Origin: Bimuria novae-zelandiae CBS 107.79
Lineage: Eukaryota > Ascomycota > Dothideomycetes > Pleosporales > Didymosphaeriaceae
Direction of reading: 5' to 3'
DNA length: 64,000 bases
NCBI GenBank assembly: GCA_010015655.1
Contig: ML976723.1
Span: 1-64,000, forward strand
Below, in pieces: positions 11,282 to 22,900 of this stretch. A program made the translations under genes and the position numbers. Numbering within the stretch: position 1 is the first letter of the stretch; the number at the start of each line of letters is the position of its first letter. Under the pieces are notes generated by a model, which ran no database searches, was not told the origin of the DNA, and saw only the letters and a program-made list of their open reading frames with translations.

Positions 11282-11980
11282 ATGCACTTCTCATCCTCAA
11301 CCATCGTTGCAGCTGCCGTCATCTTGGGCGCTGCTGATGCTCGCCCTCACCTTGGCCACCCCGGTCTTTCTGCTGCCGAAGATAGTGGCAGCGCCAACCC
11401 CTTCGCAGGCTTGTTGTCTGAGCTCTCTTCTCTTTTAGGCGCTGCACCTACCGGTGGTTCCGGCTTCCCTGGTATCGGCTCGGGCTCCGGCGATAGCGTA
11501 TTTCCTTCTGATGGCGCTGCGGCCCCCACCGGTGGCTTCGGCCTTCCAAGTGGAGGTGGCGACGGATTCGGCAGCTTTCCTACTGCTACTGCCGATATAC
11601 CATCCGGCGTCTTTCCTCCCGAAGGTACTGCGGTCCCGGCAGGTGGCTTTGAACTTCCGACTGGAGGTGCCGACGAGCCTGGATTTGAGTTGCCGACCAC
11701 CACTGCAACAGACGGCTTTGGCAGTCTTCCAACGGAAGGTGCTGACCTTCCTGGACTCGGCTCTCCTTCTGGCACTCTTACTTCTGACTTGGGTGGAATA
11801 TTCCCTACGGGTGGGGTCGTCCCTACTGGCGGTTCTGCTGAAATACCCACTTCAGTGACGACAGCGCCTGCTTCCCTTCCTACTGAGACGATCGATTGGA
11901 GCACGTTCTCTTTCGAGCTTGTCTCTACATCAGCTCCATTTGGTGGCATCGGCGGCGGACTCGGCAAGAATAAGAAATAA
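11282..11980 (+). CDS. Secreted Gly/Pro/Thr-rich repetitive protein (232 aa)
   Basis: A single exon runs from ATG at 11282 to TAA. The N-terminus MHFSSSTIVAAAVILGAADA is a clear signal peptide, followed by a histidine-containing segment (RPHLGHPG). The rest is low complexity: loose repeats of about 20-25 residues built on (A/V)PTGGFGLPSGG and FPTEGAD-like units, rich in Gly, Pro, Ser and Thr, with few charged residues and no cysteine. It ends in a small basic tail (GLGKNKK). This composition suggests a cell-wall or extracellular matrix protein and possibly heavy O-glycosylation. No GPI signal is seen. With no recognised domain, an effector-like or structural role is only a guess. The TATA box and CT-rich leader suggest active transcription. 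Confidence 0.8.
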   Translation: MHFSSSTIVAAAVILGAADARPHLGHPGLSAAEDSGSANPFAGLLSELSSLLGAAPTGGSGFPGIGSGSGDSVFPSDGAAAPTGGFGLPSGGGDGFGSFPTATADIPSGVFPPEGTAVPAGGFELPTGGADEPGFELPTTTATDGFGSLPTEGADLPGLGSPSGTLTSDLGGIFPTGGVVPTGGSAEIPTSVTTAPASLPTETIDWSTFSFELVSTSAPFGGIGGGLGKNKK

Positions 11981-12267
11981 ACAACAGACTTGCCAGGACA
12001 CATGTGGGCGAAGTAGCATCAAGAGACGGAAGTGGCTCTACGCTTAGTGTGCGATTCAAGGGCAGCGGATCTCAGGAATGACTAGGAGAGAACCGTTAAT
12101 TCTGCAAGCACTGAAAGATGGCCTTTGTTGTATATACCCTATTCGATTCTTCTGCTGGTAGATCTAGCACATTTTCTGCATTTTCTACCCTACATCTTCG
12201 TCTTCTTGCGCACACGTGTGACTCTCGTGAGCATGTAAGGACATCCTCAACTCGTACTGCACGGTCC

Positions 12268-13079
12268 CTATGCCTTCACCGCGCCGCTCATGTCGACACC
12301 CTTCGTGACACCAATCTCCTCCTTTTCATACTCCAAGCTCCTCTCTGGCCATCCGCTCAGCGGAACGCAAACCTCCGTCAACTCCGGCCAATAGGTCTTC
12401 GCGAACTCGCGCATCATGTCCAAGCCATTCAATAGCGCTCCGCTGGTCCAAACTTTCCCGGACCTGCAGGCGCGCTTTTCAACCCAGGTGGTGCGTGGGT
12501 CCTCCTTGCGCAGGATGTCTATCATATAGCGGGGAGCAGTGCAGGTATGGCCTTCAAGCACTCCCGCGATGCGGGCAGCGAGGAAGCCGCCGCAGATGGT
12601 CATAAACGCAGCGCCTTTCGATGTGTCAGAAAAATTGAAAGAGGTAGTCGGGCACAGGTGAAAGACTTACTCTCATCGTATGTTTTGCGGATGAAGGCGA
12701 GGTCCGCTTCGGTAAGGGTGTAGTCAGGGAAGTACGCTCCGATGAGGACGATGTCCAATGTAGGACAGGTGTCATAAGAGTCCTAATCGACATATCAGCT
12801 TCGAATGGCCGCATTTTCTGAAGAGTTGGTTCTTCTTACCGTGGCATTCATGCTGATACCAGCGGTCAAGTTTCCTGGTTCGCCCTTCTCGGTAACCCAG
12901 TGGAACTCGATGTCCAACGCTTTTGCCTTCAGTTCATCGGAGATGGGCAAGAGTTGGGAGAACTTCTTCCCCATTCCGTGGAGGAAGTCAATGGGCGCTA
13001 CGTCGAGGATTTCCATGTAGCCCATGAGGATGACGCCTGCATGGATGGTGCGGCCAGGGTTGGACAGGTCGATAGGCAT
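12268..13079 (-). CDS. DJ-1/PfpI-family protein (glutamine amidotransferase-like fold)
   Basis: Three exons (13079-12840, 12782-12671 and 12614-12268) encode 232 residues; introns are 57 and 56 bp with consistent phase. The N-terminal strand GVILMGYMEILDVAPIDFLHG is the usual opening of fungal DJ-1/PfpI proteins. LDIVLIGAYFPDY follows, then the nucleophile elbow FMTICGGFLAARIAGVLEG with Cys as candidate nucleophile, then the TSGALLNGLDMMREFAKTYW helix. Length is normal for the family. The chemistry of these paralogues is usually uncertain: they may be glyoxalase III/deglycase-like, isonitrile hydratase-like or inactive. I therefore name only the family. The ATG at 13079 is the first in frame; the longer upstream frame has no ATG. 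Confidence 0.85.
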
Positions 13080-13871
13080 TGTGGGAGTCGGAAGCGTGAC
13101 TCGGAAGCGTGACTTTCGATGTTCAACGTGATTGATAGATTGTGATTGAAAGAATTGTGTGATGGATGCGATGTTCAATTGACGTTGCGAATGCCTTCAT
13201 TCTCATACCCATCTACAAAGCACGTACCCGATGTTCAGGTCTAACCGCGTGGAACGACCATTGTGTGAAACGCGTCCGTAGTACAATCCATCAAAAACAT
13301 GCTCAGGCACTAAGGCTCAGTCACTCAATCATGCCGAGAAGAATGCTGTTGCCTAAAAATCTTTGTCGGGCAAGCGGCAAGTTGCTTCTTCCGTGCCAGT
13401 GTAAAATTCGGATCGGTCGTAGGATTAGTGCCGTGCCGCCAACAAACTCTGCGTAGAGCATCAACCCCTAAACCGAACGTACACGATGAAACGACCACCT
13501 CTCAATGCATACAAACATCCTAAGGCGGATTGTATGTGCCGCGCGCGAAATGTGGGCTCGCAAAAGGTCCCTCACAGTTTTGTAGGCCTTGCCCCTCAAT
13601 CGTCTCGCGGCCAATCAACATCAGAGTTTCGTATTGATCGTCGCGATCTGCGCAATAAACTCGAAAAGCAGAACAACAAAATGTCTCTTTGACACGACAA
13701 TACTGGTGTCGACTGGGTTCAGTCGATGTAACCATGGAGTGGTTCGAACGCGATACGAACGCATGAACTCCGCCAGCTCCAGCTTTACGGGCGATTCCGT
13801 GTGCACTGTCACAAGTCAGCTAACATGATGGGATCGCTCAGGTATTCACGCACCTTGTCAAATTGAAACTT
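13080..13871. other. Intergenic region, nothing recognised
   Basis: The region lies between the DJ-1-like gene and the 3' end of the F-box gene, both transcribed leftward. Short overlapping ORFs exist but none is supported. Confidence 0.5.
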
Positions 13872-15193
13872 TCAGTCGCTGAACATCTCCACGTCACCAT
13901 CCGCATCGAAAATAATCTCTTTGTCTGCCGCCCGACTCCAGTTAAAGTGATCTATCGCTCGTTCGCGGATCCACTCATACGTGCAATCATAGTCCACACC
14001 GCTAGTCTTTTTGAACATCTCCCACTCGACGTCCGTCATCGCTCCAGTCTCTTTGAGGATCAGAGGCTATGATTTACGCCATTAGCTGTCATCGCAACCG
14101 CAGGAAAGTACAACGTGAGCGACAGGTCCGCCCCGGAATAGAAGCTCTTCATATCCAGGACTGGGTTGGGCCAATTCAAACGCGCTGACATGCTCACGAC
14201 TTCGTCATATCTGTCGAAGTAGAAGATTTCGACTCTCTCGAGAGCCTGCAGAAGCTTGCCATTCTTCTTTAACTTGCACAGATCCTCTACAAACAATGCT
14301 ATTGAGGCTGTAGCCTCGCTGATGCGCAACTTCTCAAGATTCGGGGGAAGCAGGGGCGCGGGCCAGGGCGATGGACAGCGGGGATGCGTTACCGCCGTGG
14401 TAGATGGAGCCCATGGACTCGCTAAGTTCCTTCGAATTGGTCAAAGAAGTATAATTGAACAGTGATGAAGGGCGACGCCTGAAGCGTATGTGCGAATCAT
14501 TCGTCAGCACTTCCAACACCTCCAGCTTCGAAAATATCGTATTCATAACGCCTGTAAGAAATTCGTGCTTCCAACCGAGTGGACTAACTCGCATCACCTC
14601 TGCGCTGAGGATGGGTGTCAAGAGTGGGAAGTCTATCAGCCAGAGGCCGCGCATCGAAGCTCTTTCAGATTCGGTAGACTGACAAGCAGCAGACCAAGGA
14701 GCGCCTGCGCGACATCTACGTTCAAAGCTGCGAGCCATATCAACTGATGAGTTGGCTTCACAGAGAAGCGTCTGATCGTATCTATGCAGCTTTCCATGTT
14801 GAATCGAGACCGCAGCTCTGCCGGACATGGTACGCCTGTATATTTGACGCGACCCAAAAGATTGTCCACTCCTCGGCCGCCGAATGCTGAGCGAGCACCA
14901 ATTGAGAAGTCTTCAGGTTTCCATACGTCAAGTGTTCGGCCTTTGTCCGTGCTCCATAGCTCCAGAGCCTGGATTTTGGGAATGACCCATTCCTGGCGGC
15001 GCATCTCGAGCATGAACAGGTGGATATTAGTCAGCTTGAAGCATGGCGCTTGGAGAAGTGCTTCCTGCGCGATAGGTCGGAATTGTCGGGAGACAAGCGA
15101 GTGGCAGGCCAAGTCAGAGTTGCGATGTCTGCCGAGGATTTGAGAGGCAATCTCGAGCAGAAGCTCATCCGGGAGATCCTGAAATTTGGCCAT
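13872..15193 (-). pseudogene. F-box protein gene with three apparent frame breaks
   Basis: The frame opens at ATG 15193 with a typical F-box, FQDLPDELLLEIASQILG, followed by leucine-rich text (SLPNLKELRC). At about 14645 the homologous reading moves to a second frame (LIDFPLLTPILSAEVM). At about 14346 it returns to the first (LEKLRISEATASIALF), and near 14065 it goes back to the second, ending EMFSD and TGA at 13874-13872. No credible GT...AG introns lie at these points. Each break can be explained by a tiny indel: an extra GC in TGCGCGGCC, an extra C in GCGCCCCTG, and an AT-type change before CCTCTGATC. There are no other stops over about 435 codons, so this is either a very young pseudogene or contains sequence errors. 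F-box proteins supply substrates to SCF ubiquitin ligases; the target is unknown. Confidence 0.7.
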
Positions 15194-15439
15194 GTATAAC
15201 GCGGCGCGTTGGGTCCTGCACCTGTTGATTAGTGTCGCAACGGCAGAAGCTGCAGTGTGGGCAGGCGGGTGTCCTTAAAGGTGGTTGAGCCAGCTACGAC
15301 GCTAACTGTTTAGGGAAACACGACCCACACCTGTGCAACGAGGCAATCACGTGGCACTACCCTCCTATGGGCATCAACGTGGGCGCAGTACGGAGGTGCC
15401 TTTCAAAAGTCCTTGCCCACCTTGGCGAGCAGGGGTATA

Positions 15440-15850
15440 CGCCGCATTCCTAATTTGGATATATATCCAATTACCCAAGTCTATCGAGATTCCTGTCCTC
15501 CTTATACTCGTTACCTCCTTCTAGCTTAATAGTCTTCTTAATATAGACAGAAATATGCTTAATGTAAACTTAGATTTTCTCTTAAGGTAGATTTCGCTAG
15601 TACTACTCCTAAGCATAAATAGCCTTTACTTTACTTTTTAGTATACCTTTTTTTATAGTAGCTCTTTTTATTTATAGATAGGAAGATTTAATAGCGTTTA
15701 AATTAAGTAAATTATTATACTAAAGTAGCTTTATAATATTATAAATACTATATATATAGCTCTAGACGTAATAATTATAAAAAGGCACCTTATTTTCTTA
15801 TATAATTATTTTTAGCTACTCTACTTTATACTTCTTAGTAAAGGATAATG
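15440..15850. other. Start of AT-rich RIP block, unidentified relic
   Basis: Composition changes sharply near 15440 to AT-rich, TA-dominated sequence with no readable protein. TTGGATATATATCCAA at about 15458 is a 16-nt palindrome at the border. The parent repeat is not recognisable. Confidence 0.5.
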
Positions 15851-16162
15851 TACTTCACAAGTAAGTGCATCACACAAGCGAGTGCATCACTCTGCCAAGA
15901 CCCCATCAAAATCTATACTCTACACGATAGTACAGAACGCGCATAAATAGTTATAAGAAATTATAATAAATTAATCTACTTATAATCTACTTTTATAAGC
16001 TATTTATAAGTTATTTTATTATATTTAGTCTTACTATAGCGTTCATAGTATTATTAAGTTAATTTACTTTTATTAGAGCGTACTTTCTTCTTTACCTTTT
16101 TCTTATTACTACACGTCCTAAAGTCCTTTAGAGTAGCTAGTTACTTGCTATTAGTAGCTATA
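15851..16162 (-). mobile_element. Left end of a pogo-like DNA transposon (split by Gypsy A)
   Basis: At about 15853-15890 two direct copies of a 17-bp unit (CACAAGYRAGTGCATCA) stand side by side. The complete pogo-like element at 49450 has terminal repeats of the same design, with two AAGCGAGCGGCCCA units. The sequence to the right is RIP-altered and stops at the Gypsy A LTR at 16163. The homologous body appears to resume at 29738 beyond Gypsy A, where pogo-type transposase text is found. The link between the two halves is inferred from order and homology. Confidence 0.5.
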
Positions 16163-16561
16163 TGTTAGGATCCACGATCCAACATAAGGACAGCGAACTA
16201 TTTTGTACTTAGTCACAGCACGCACACGTGGAGACACCCTTGTCTTCGCTTGCCGCGTTGTCAGTGCTTACGAAGTCATGTGACTGCTCTTTAGAGAGCG
16301 CTCGCCAGCGAGCAGTCCAGGACTTGTATATAGGAACGTTGAACATAGACCTTCTATCTTCGTGTTTAACCTTATTTATTAATCTATTATTTAGATTATA
16401 CTTAAGTATTATTAATTTATTTATATCCGCGTATTACTTTTAATACTAATATCCTATTAATACGCGTAAGCTATTAATAACCCTTTTTTTACTTTATTAG
16501 TACTTTGACCTAAGAACTAACCTTAGCCCTATAGGGACTAGCTACCCCTAGAGACTTAATA
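16163..16561 (+). repeat. 5' LTR of Gypsy A
   Basis: This 399-bp sequence starts TGTTAGGATCC and ends TTAATA (formerly TAACA). It matches 29311-29737 over its length apart from a 28-bp segment. It retains an unmutated GC-rich stretch around 16225-16320. Confidence 0.8.
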
Positions 16562-19494
16562 TCTTAAACACTTTTAATATAAGTACTATAAGAACCTATA
16601 CCTTTTTCATAGCTTTTAATAGCACTAGCGTCCTACTAATAAAAGATAGTAAAAATAAGTCGCATTAATCTCATTTATATAATAATAATTATAAGCTTTT
16701 TAATATATAGCTACTATAGTAAGACCTGTACTTCTTTAATTAGGATAATAACTTTAAAGACAAGAAGAAAGTTATCTTCGTAGTAATATATATATATAAG
16801 GACTAGCTAAAGAATAGATCTGCCTATACCTAGTTAAATAGATAGACATAGAGTACAAAAACTAAGACGAAGTCTACATAAATAGCTACGCTAATATGGT
16901 TAATATTATTAAGAACTACCTTGACTTTAAGAAGTACTTAAATAACTATTTAGAATTACTAATAAAACCGCTATAGCTAAATAAGCTATTTAGATAATTA
17001 CTTAGCAATAATCCGCAGCTAAATATATAATTAAGTTTTATAAATACGCTATATAGCTTAAATAGGAAGAGAAATTCCTTAAAACTATATATAAGTAAGC
17101 ACTTAAGTATAAGGTGTAAGAAGAACTTCTACGTAGTAGTATAAAAATAAAAACCCTTAATAAACTATATAAAGAATTAATTAGGATTAATAGAGAATAG
17201 TTCGCGCTATAAATAGAGTTTTATAAAAATTTAAGAAACGCTAGCTTTAAAAAATCTACACATATAGTTTATAAAGTACTAAAGGTACCTTAATAATAAT
17301 AATACGACTCATATAGTTACTAGATATTAAAAAGAATCTAACTTAATAATCTTAAAAAGGGAATAAGGAAGCTTCTAGGCTATTATAAGCCTAATAATAA
17401 CTATATATAACTTCTAAATAGAACTTGCCTGGTAAGGACCGAGACACGTACTTGCTTTATATATAGTAAATCGGGCCATATAGCTAGGAACTATAGATCT
17501 AAGAATAAGGTTATTAGATAGTTAAACGTACAAACTATTAATAACGCGGATGCGAACGATAAAGAATAATAAGTAAATATTTTTATACAGTAACTTAATA
17601 TCCTAAATAAAAACTTAAAGAGATTAGAATTGCTAGAATTTTATATATATAAAAATACTAATGATAAAGGTTTAAATAAAGAAAAATAACTAATATAATA
17701 ATCTTCTATACTATACCTAAGGGCACGACTACCTTTAGAGAAAGTTGAAAAGTAAAAGGTCTTTAACTTTCTAAAAATATAATAATCTAGAGAAAGAGAC
17801 TTTAGATACTTAATAATTAAAACTAAATATATTACGTATTTACTAAAATAAACTAACCTAATTAGTAAAGTAGAACGAGAATTCGTAAACTATAAATATA
17901 AGTATTAAGACCTATGTAATATATATATCGTGGAAGAAGATAGTTATAAACTAATATATAACTTAGACTTCTAAAATCCTAATTATGGTACCCTTTAATA
18001 GAAATACTATATATATAACTAATACACCATGCAATACACAGGAAAGTAAGTAAAATATTTTTTAACTTAATAATAATACTAATAAGAATAGTTTAATTAC
18101 ATAATTATAAAGTGTAACGTACACCTCTAAAATAAACGCACAACTAAACACTTTTTAAATTTAAATAAAGCTATAAATAACTTAATATTAATATTAATTA
18201 ATAGAAACTATATATCTATAAAATAGCAAACATGCCTCTCCCCTAACTATAAAGAATATAAGTGGAACAAAGTACTTTTTGGCATTAGACTAAGGAACTA
18301 CTACGGAGAGATGGTATGCTTAGACAAGACAGAAGGAAGAGAATTTAGTAAAGTAATCTATATAAGAAAATAATATAATAAGTATTTATAGAATAAACAA
18401 GGACTACTAAAACCTATAGAAATACCCGTAGAAATGATATTTTTTTGGAGCTAGGCTGAGGCAAGAACACGCCTTTAATGAACTAAATACTATAAATAAT
18501 TAAGCGTTAATTAAGCTAATAGTATAGCTTAAAAGAATATAAATAAAGGCTATACTATATTTAAGAATATAAAAAAGTTACGTATCTTAAAGCGTACTTA
18601 ATAGAGCAGGACTCTACGAGCGCAGGAAAGCTACACCTTACGCTATTTATATCGCGAATAGACACTTGCTACCTAGTACGCCACGAATTAAATGTAAGGT
18701 TAAAATAATACTTAATATCTATAGATACTAAGAAATAATTAATCTTAATATCCTTAAAAAAGCTAATTATAATATAGTATTAAGAAAAGTCTAATTAAGA
18801 AAGCACAATCTAATTATTAATTAAAAAAGAAAAACAATATTTTTTAAACGCTATAAATATATATTATAAGTGAAACCTACGTATTAATAAAGTATATTAG
18901 TAACTAAGAGAGCTATAAATAACTTAGTCTTATAATAAAAAGTTAGTAAACACGAAGCACTTTTAGCAGACGCTAATAAGAACTACTAGGTTATAAAGTG
19001 CAAAAAGATAGATAATAGTACACTCTATAAAATTCTAGAATACTACTAAGTATAGAATAATATATTTACTAAAAGAGAAGGGAAGAATAACCTTCTAGAA
19101 TATTAACCCTAGGATCTCGCGATAGACCTAGAATAAGGGAAAACGCCACCCTTTAGACTACTATATAGTAAGACTAGAAAGGAACTTTAGCAAGAAAAGG
19201 AATTTATTAAGATAAACCTTAAAAAGGACTACATACGACCATTAAAGTTACTAGTAGCTAGCCCCTTTATATTTGTTATAAAGAAATACAGAACACTATA
19301 ACTATACGTTAAGTACTAAAAAATTAATAACATAATAGTTAAGAATTAATACCTACTAATAAATATATGAGAGCTTAGAGACTAACTCTTAAGAGCTAAG
19401 GTCTTTACGATAATAGATCTATAAGATAGATACTACCTTATATAAATTAGAAAAGGTAATAAGTAGAAGATAGTATTTAGATTTCGCTATAAAC

Positions 19495-19921
19495 TGTTAC
19501 GAACCAGAAGCAAGATAACGGGGGATGGGCGCTTATGAGAACAGGCGGCCGAGGAACGGGTTAACAGGTACGCTAAAGAGCTAGCCTCGGGGTCACGTAA
19601 CTGCTTAGTTAATTAGTAGTACTGAGCAACGAAGCAGAGCACGTAACTACTTAGTTAATTAGTAGTACTAAGTAACTAAGCAAGCAAGTATATATGCACG
19701 CAGGACGGTTTCCTTTCTACGCTCCTTATAGTTAACTCACATATCTTCTATGCAATTACGTTCTCCTATATAGACTAATAGTTATCTTACTTTATTATAA
19801 GATTAGATTATCTAGCCGCGCTAAGTATCGCATTAACTTATATTATTAAATAATTTATAAAGTACTATAATAACTTACTACCCTAATTTAGATTAGAACA
19901 AGATATAAGAGCCTTATAATA
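19495..19921 (+). repeat. 5' LTR of Gypsy B
   Basis: This 427-bp LTR contains a 46-bp tandem duplication beginning at 19594 and 19640 (units starting CACGTAACT). The right-hand half, from about 19715, is homologous to the LTRs of element C, while the left-hand (U3-side) half is not. Confidence 0.85.
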
Positions 19922-22900
19922 CTTTAATTACCTTATAGTATAATAGTAGGACCTAGTTTAACTACTATAGCCGTAGCGCCTAAGAAAAAGACGCTATAAA
20001 AAATAGTTACTAAATAAGTAGCTTAAATAGCCTAGCTATAGGAAATTATTAATTATATAGGCAAAAAGATAAATACCTAGGAGAAAGTAAAGTATTAACT
20101 AAAAATCTTAAAGCCTAACCCCTATACTAAAAAAGGTTACCCAGGAATATTCCTAATATAGATAAAACTATTTATCTGCTATAACCTAGGAAGGTTTAAT
20201 ATAGAATAAGATAAGATCCTAATTACCTATATAAATATATAAAATAAGGCAGTTATATAAGTAAAACTAATAATTAATAACTTCTTTAAGAATAGTAAAC
20301 TAAAGAATTATAACTTAGAAGCTACTAAAGACGCCTTTAAGAACTAAGAGTCTTTTTATAAAGCTATAAAAAAGATATTTAAAATAATTAATAAAGGATA
20401 TTAGGCTAAAATACACCTCTAACGCCTATATTAGGAAAAATTAGCAGTACTCTATACCTTAAAGTTTAAATAAATAGTAGCGGAACTTAATAAATAGAGA
20501 GAAGCCCTACTTATAATCGCCTATTATAATAGATTAAAGGAATTAGTTAAAGATAAACTAGTCTACTAAGGAAAAGCAGACAATCTAAAAGAGCTTATTA
20601 ACAACGCTATTAAAGCAGATAATCGCCTATATAAACGAAAACCAGAGAAGCAGCATGGCACCTGACTGCTCTCTAGGAAGGAAAACAACGCCAGACCCGC
20701 AGGAAGAGACTGAGACGGAGACGTTATTATGGCCAACGAAGCCCGATGGTACAAAAAAAGAACGGCAAGGGAAAGCAGCCGTATAAACTAAAGAAGGGTT
20801 ATCAGGGCAAGAGCGGCATCTTACAAGAAGAACAAGAACGAAGATTTAGGGATAAAGCTTGCCTCCGATGTGGCAAGCAGGGTCACTTCGCCAAGGATTG
20901 CGAGGGTTAGGAGACCAAGGTCAATACGACCAACCTCCTACGAGTGGCCATGGCCACTCTCACGCCAGCGGAGGCGGAGGAGGTGGATCTCACACAAGAG
21001 ATCCCCGAGCCAGTAGAAGAAAGGGGGAGGAACGAAAAACCCTCTATAAATACCAGATCTTTTAACAACTAGCAGACAACGCCTGCTGGATGTGCAGTAG
21101 TACGCTACATCACTCGTCTTAGTGCGAGACGAAGGTGATCGTGCAAGGACCGCACGCATGGGACGCCTATTGGCTTACCGAAAAACTACAGGGACCCCCG
21201 AAGCAGTACCTACGCCAGGTCACGATACAGGAACAACATACACACGCTAAATAGTGGCAATGCACGCGTAAAGGATACTAATAGTACTTTAAGGCTAGGG
21301 TTAAAGCCTCCTACTTTTTAGGAAGTTTAGAATACTATAGGCTAAAAAAGAGCTAATATAGCGTACCTAATAACTACTATAAGTACTTTTTAGTCTATTA
21401 GGCTAAATACTATAAATAGAATAGTTAGCATTAATATTTTAACACTACCTATAAACTATATAAGTAATAGAAGTTCAAGACAGGCTAGTTCCTTTAGGGC
21501 CTAGACCCTCGCAATACTAACATAATAATAAGAAGCCTATAGCTAGGAAGAGATAAGAATTACTTATTAATTAAATAGGACTAATACAACGTATAGTACT
21601 TTATATATCTAAGCTTATAAGAAGAAGTAGCTTCCTCTAATAGCTACCTAAGATATAATGTATTAGCCTGGAACAAGTGCCTTACCCCAAATTGTCTATA
21701 ACACGGGATACTAAGAGTATATAAACCTAATAGGATTAGAGAAACCTACGCACTATATAAATAATAATATAAATAGTATAGGATTTAAGAAATCTTAAAA
21801 TTAGTATAAGTTAAGAATTAGATCTAAAAGGTAGAGGCCTTATAAGAGGTCTAGAGTAAGTCTAAAGATTTAAAAAACTAGATTATTACTAAGTAATAAG
21901 CCGCACTAGTAATAGTGTAATTATTATAGCTTATTAAGTAGATACTTGCTAAGTTAAAAAACGCTTAATTAAAGATATTATAGTGCACGGGCATCGTATT
22001 ATAGTACTTATAAACTCTAGGGTAGACGCATGCCTAATTACCCTATAAGTACTTAAAAAATATAATATGCTATATTATAATAAGAGAATACTACTATAAA
22101 TAGGACTCGCGGACGGGACCTAATTATAAAAATATAGTAATAGTTAGTTACGCCTTAAGACGGCGCTAGTATAAGTTAATATAAAAGGCCTAGAAAGCTT
22201 GCATGTCTTTACTATTATAAAGATAAGAGACATTAAAGCTATTATTAGGTATAAATAGCTAAAATAGTATAATCTATAAATAGACTAGATTAAATAAATA
22301 ATCCTTCTCTAGAATCTACTAGTAATAGCTTAGGCGAGCCCTAGCGGAAGGGATACACCCTAGGAACCTTAGGTAAAGATAGAGAACTAACTATCTAAGA
22401 TACAAGAAATATTAGTTTATAAAATAGATAAGATCTTAAAGTAATATCTAGGATAAGTGCACTATATATAGGTCTAAGAAACTAAAATAGTTTTTAAAAA
22501 CCTAGGTCTGCTAGAAGAATACGAGGAATTCGTAGACCTATTTAAGGAATATAATAAGACTATTTTACCTAAATATAAAGAATAGGATTATAAGATACTA
22601 CTAGTAAAAGAAGCTAAACTATAGCTAGAGCGTCTAAGGCCCCTTATCTATAAATAAGAAATAGAGCTAAAAGAGCTAATATAGAAGAATTTATACTTAA
22701 GAAAGTAGAGATTTAGTTAGAGCCTTACGGCCTTCCCTATACTTTTTATTTAAAAGAAAGATAGCAGGCTATAACTTTATATAAATTATAGATAGCTAAA
22801 CGCCGTAATAGTTAAGAACTACTACCCGTTACTATTAATAATAGAGCTTATAAATTAACTCTAAGGAGCTAAGTAGTTCACGAAATTTAATATCTAGAAT

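Noticed and set aside
11347..12003. 218-codon minus-strand ORF
   Set aside because: It is the antisense shadow of the secreted repeat protein. Its Pro/Gly composition mirrors the sense repeats, and it has no signal peptide or splice context.
14060..14110. Short intron at the third frame break of the F-box gene
   Set aside because: Possible donors give introns of 27-45 bp and either the wrong phase or an immediate stop, so a small indel is more likely.
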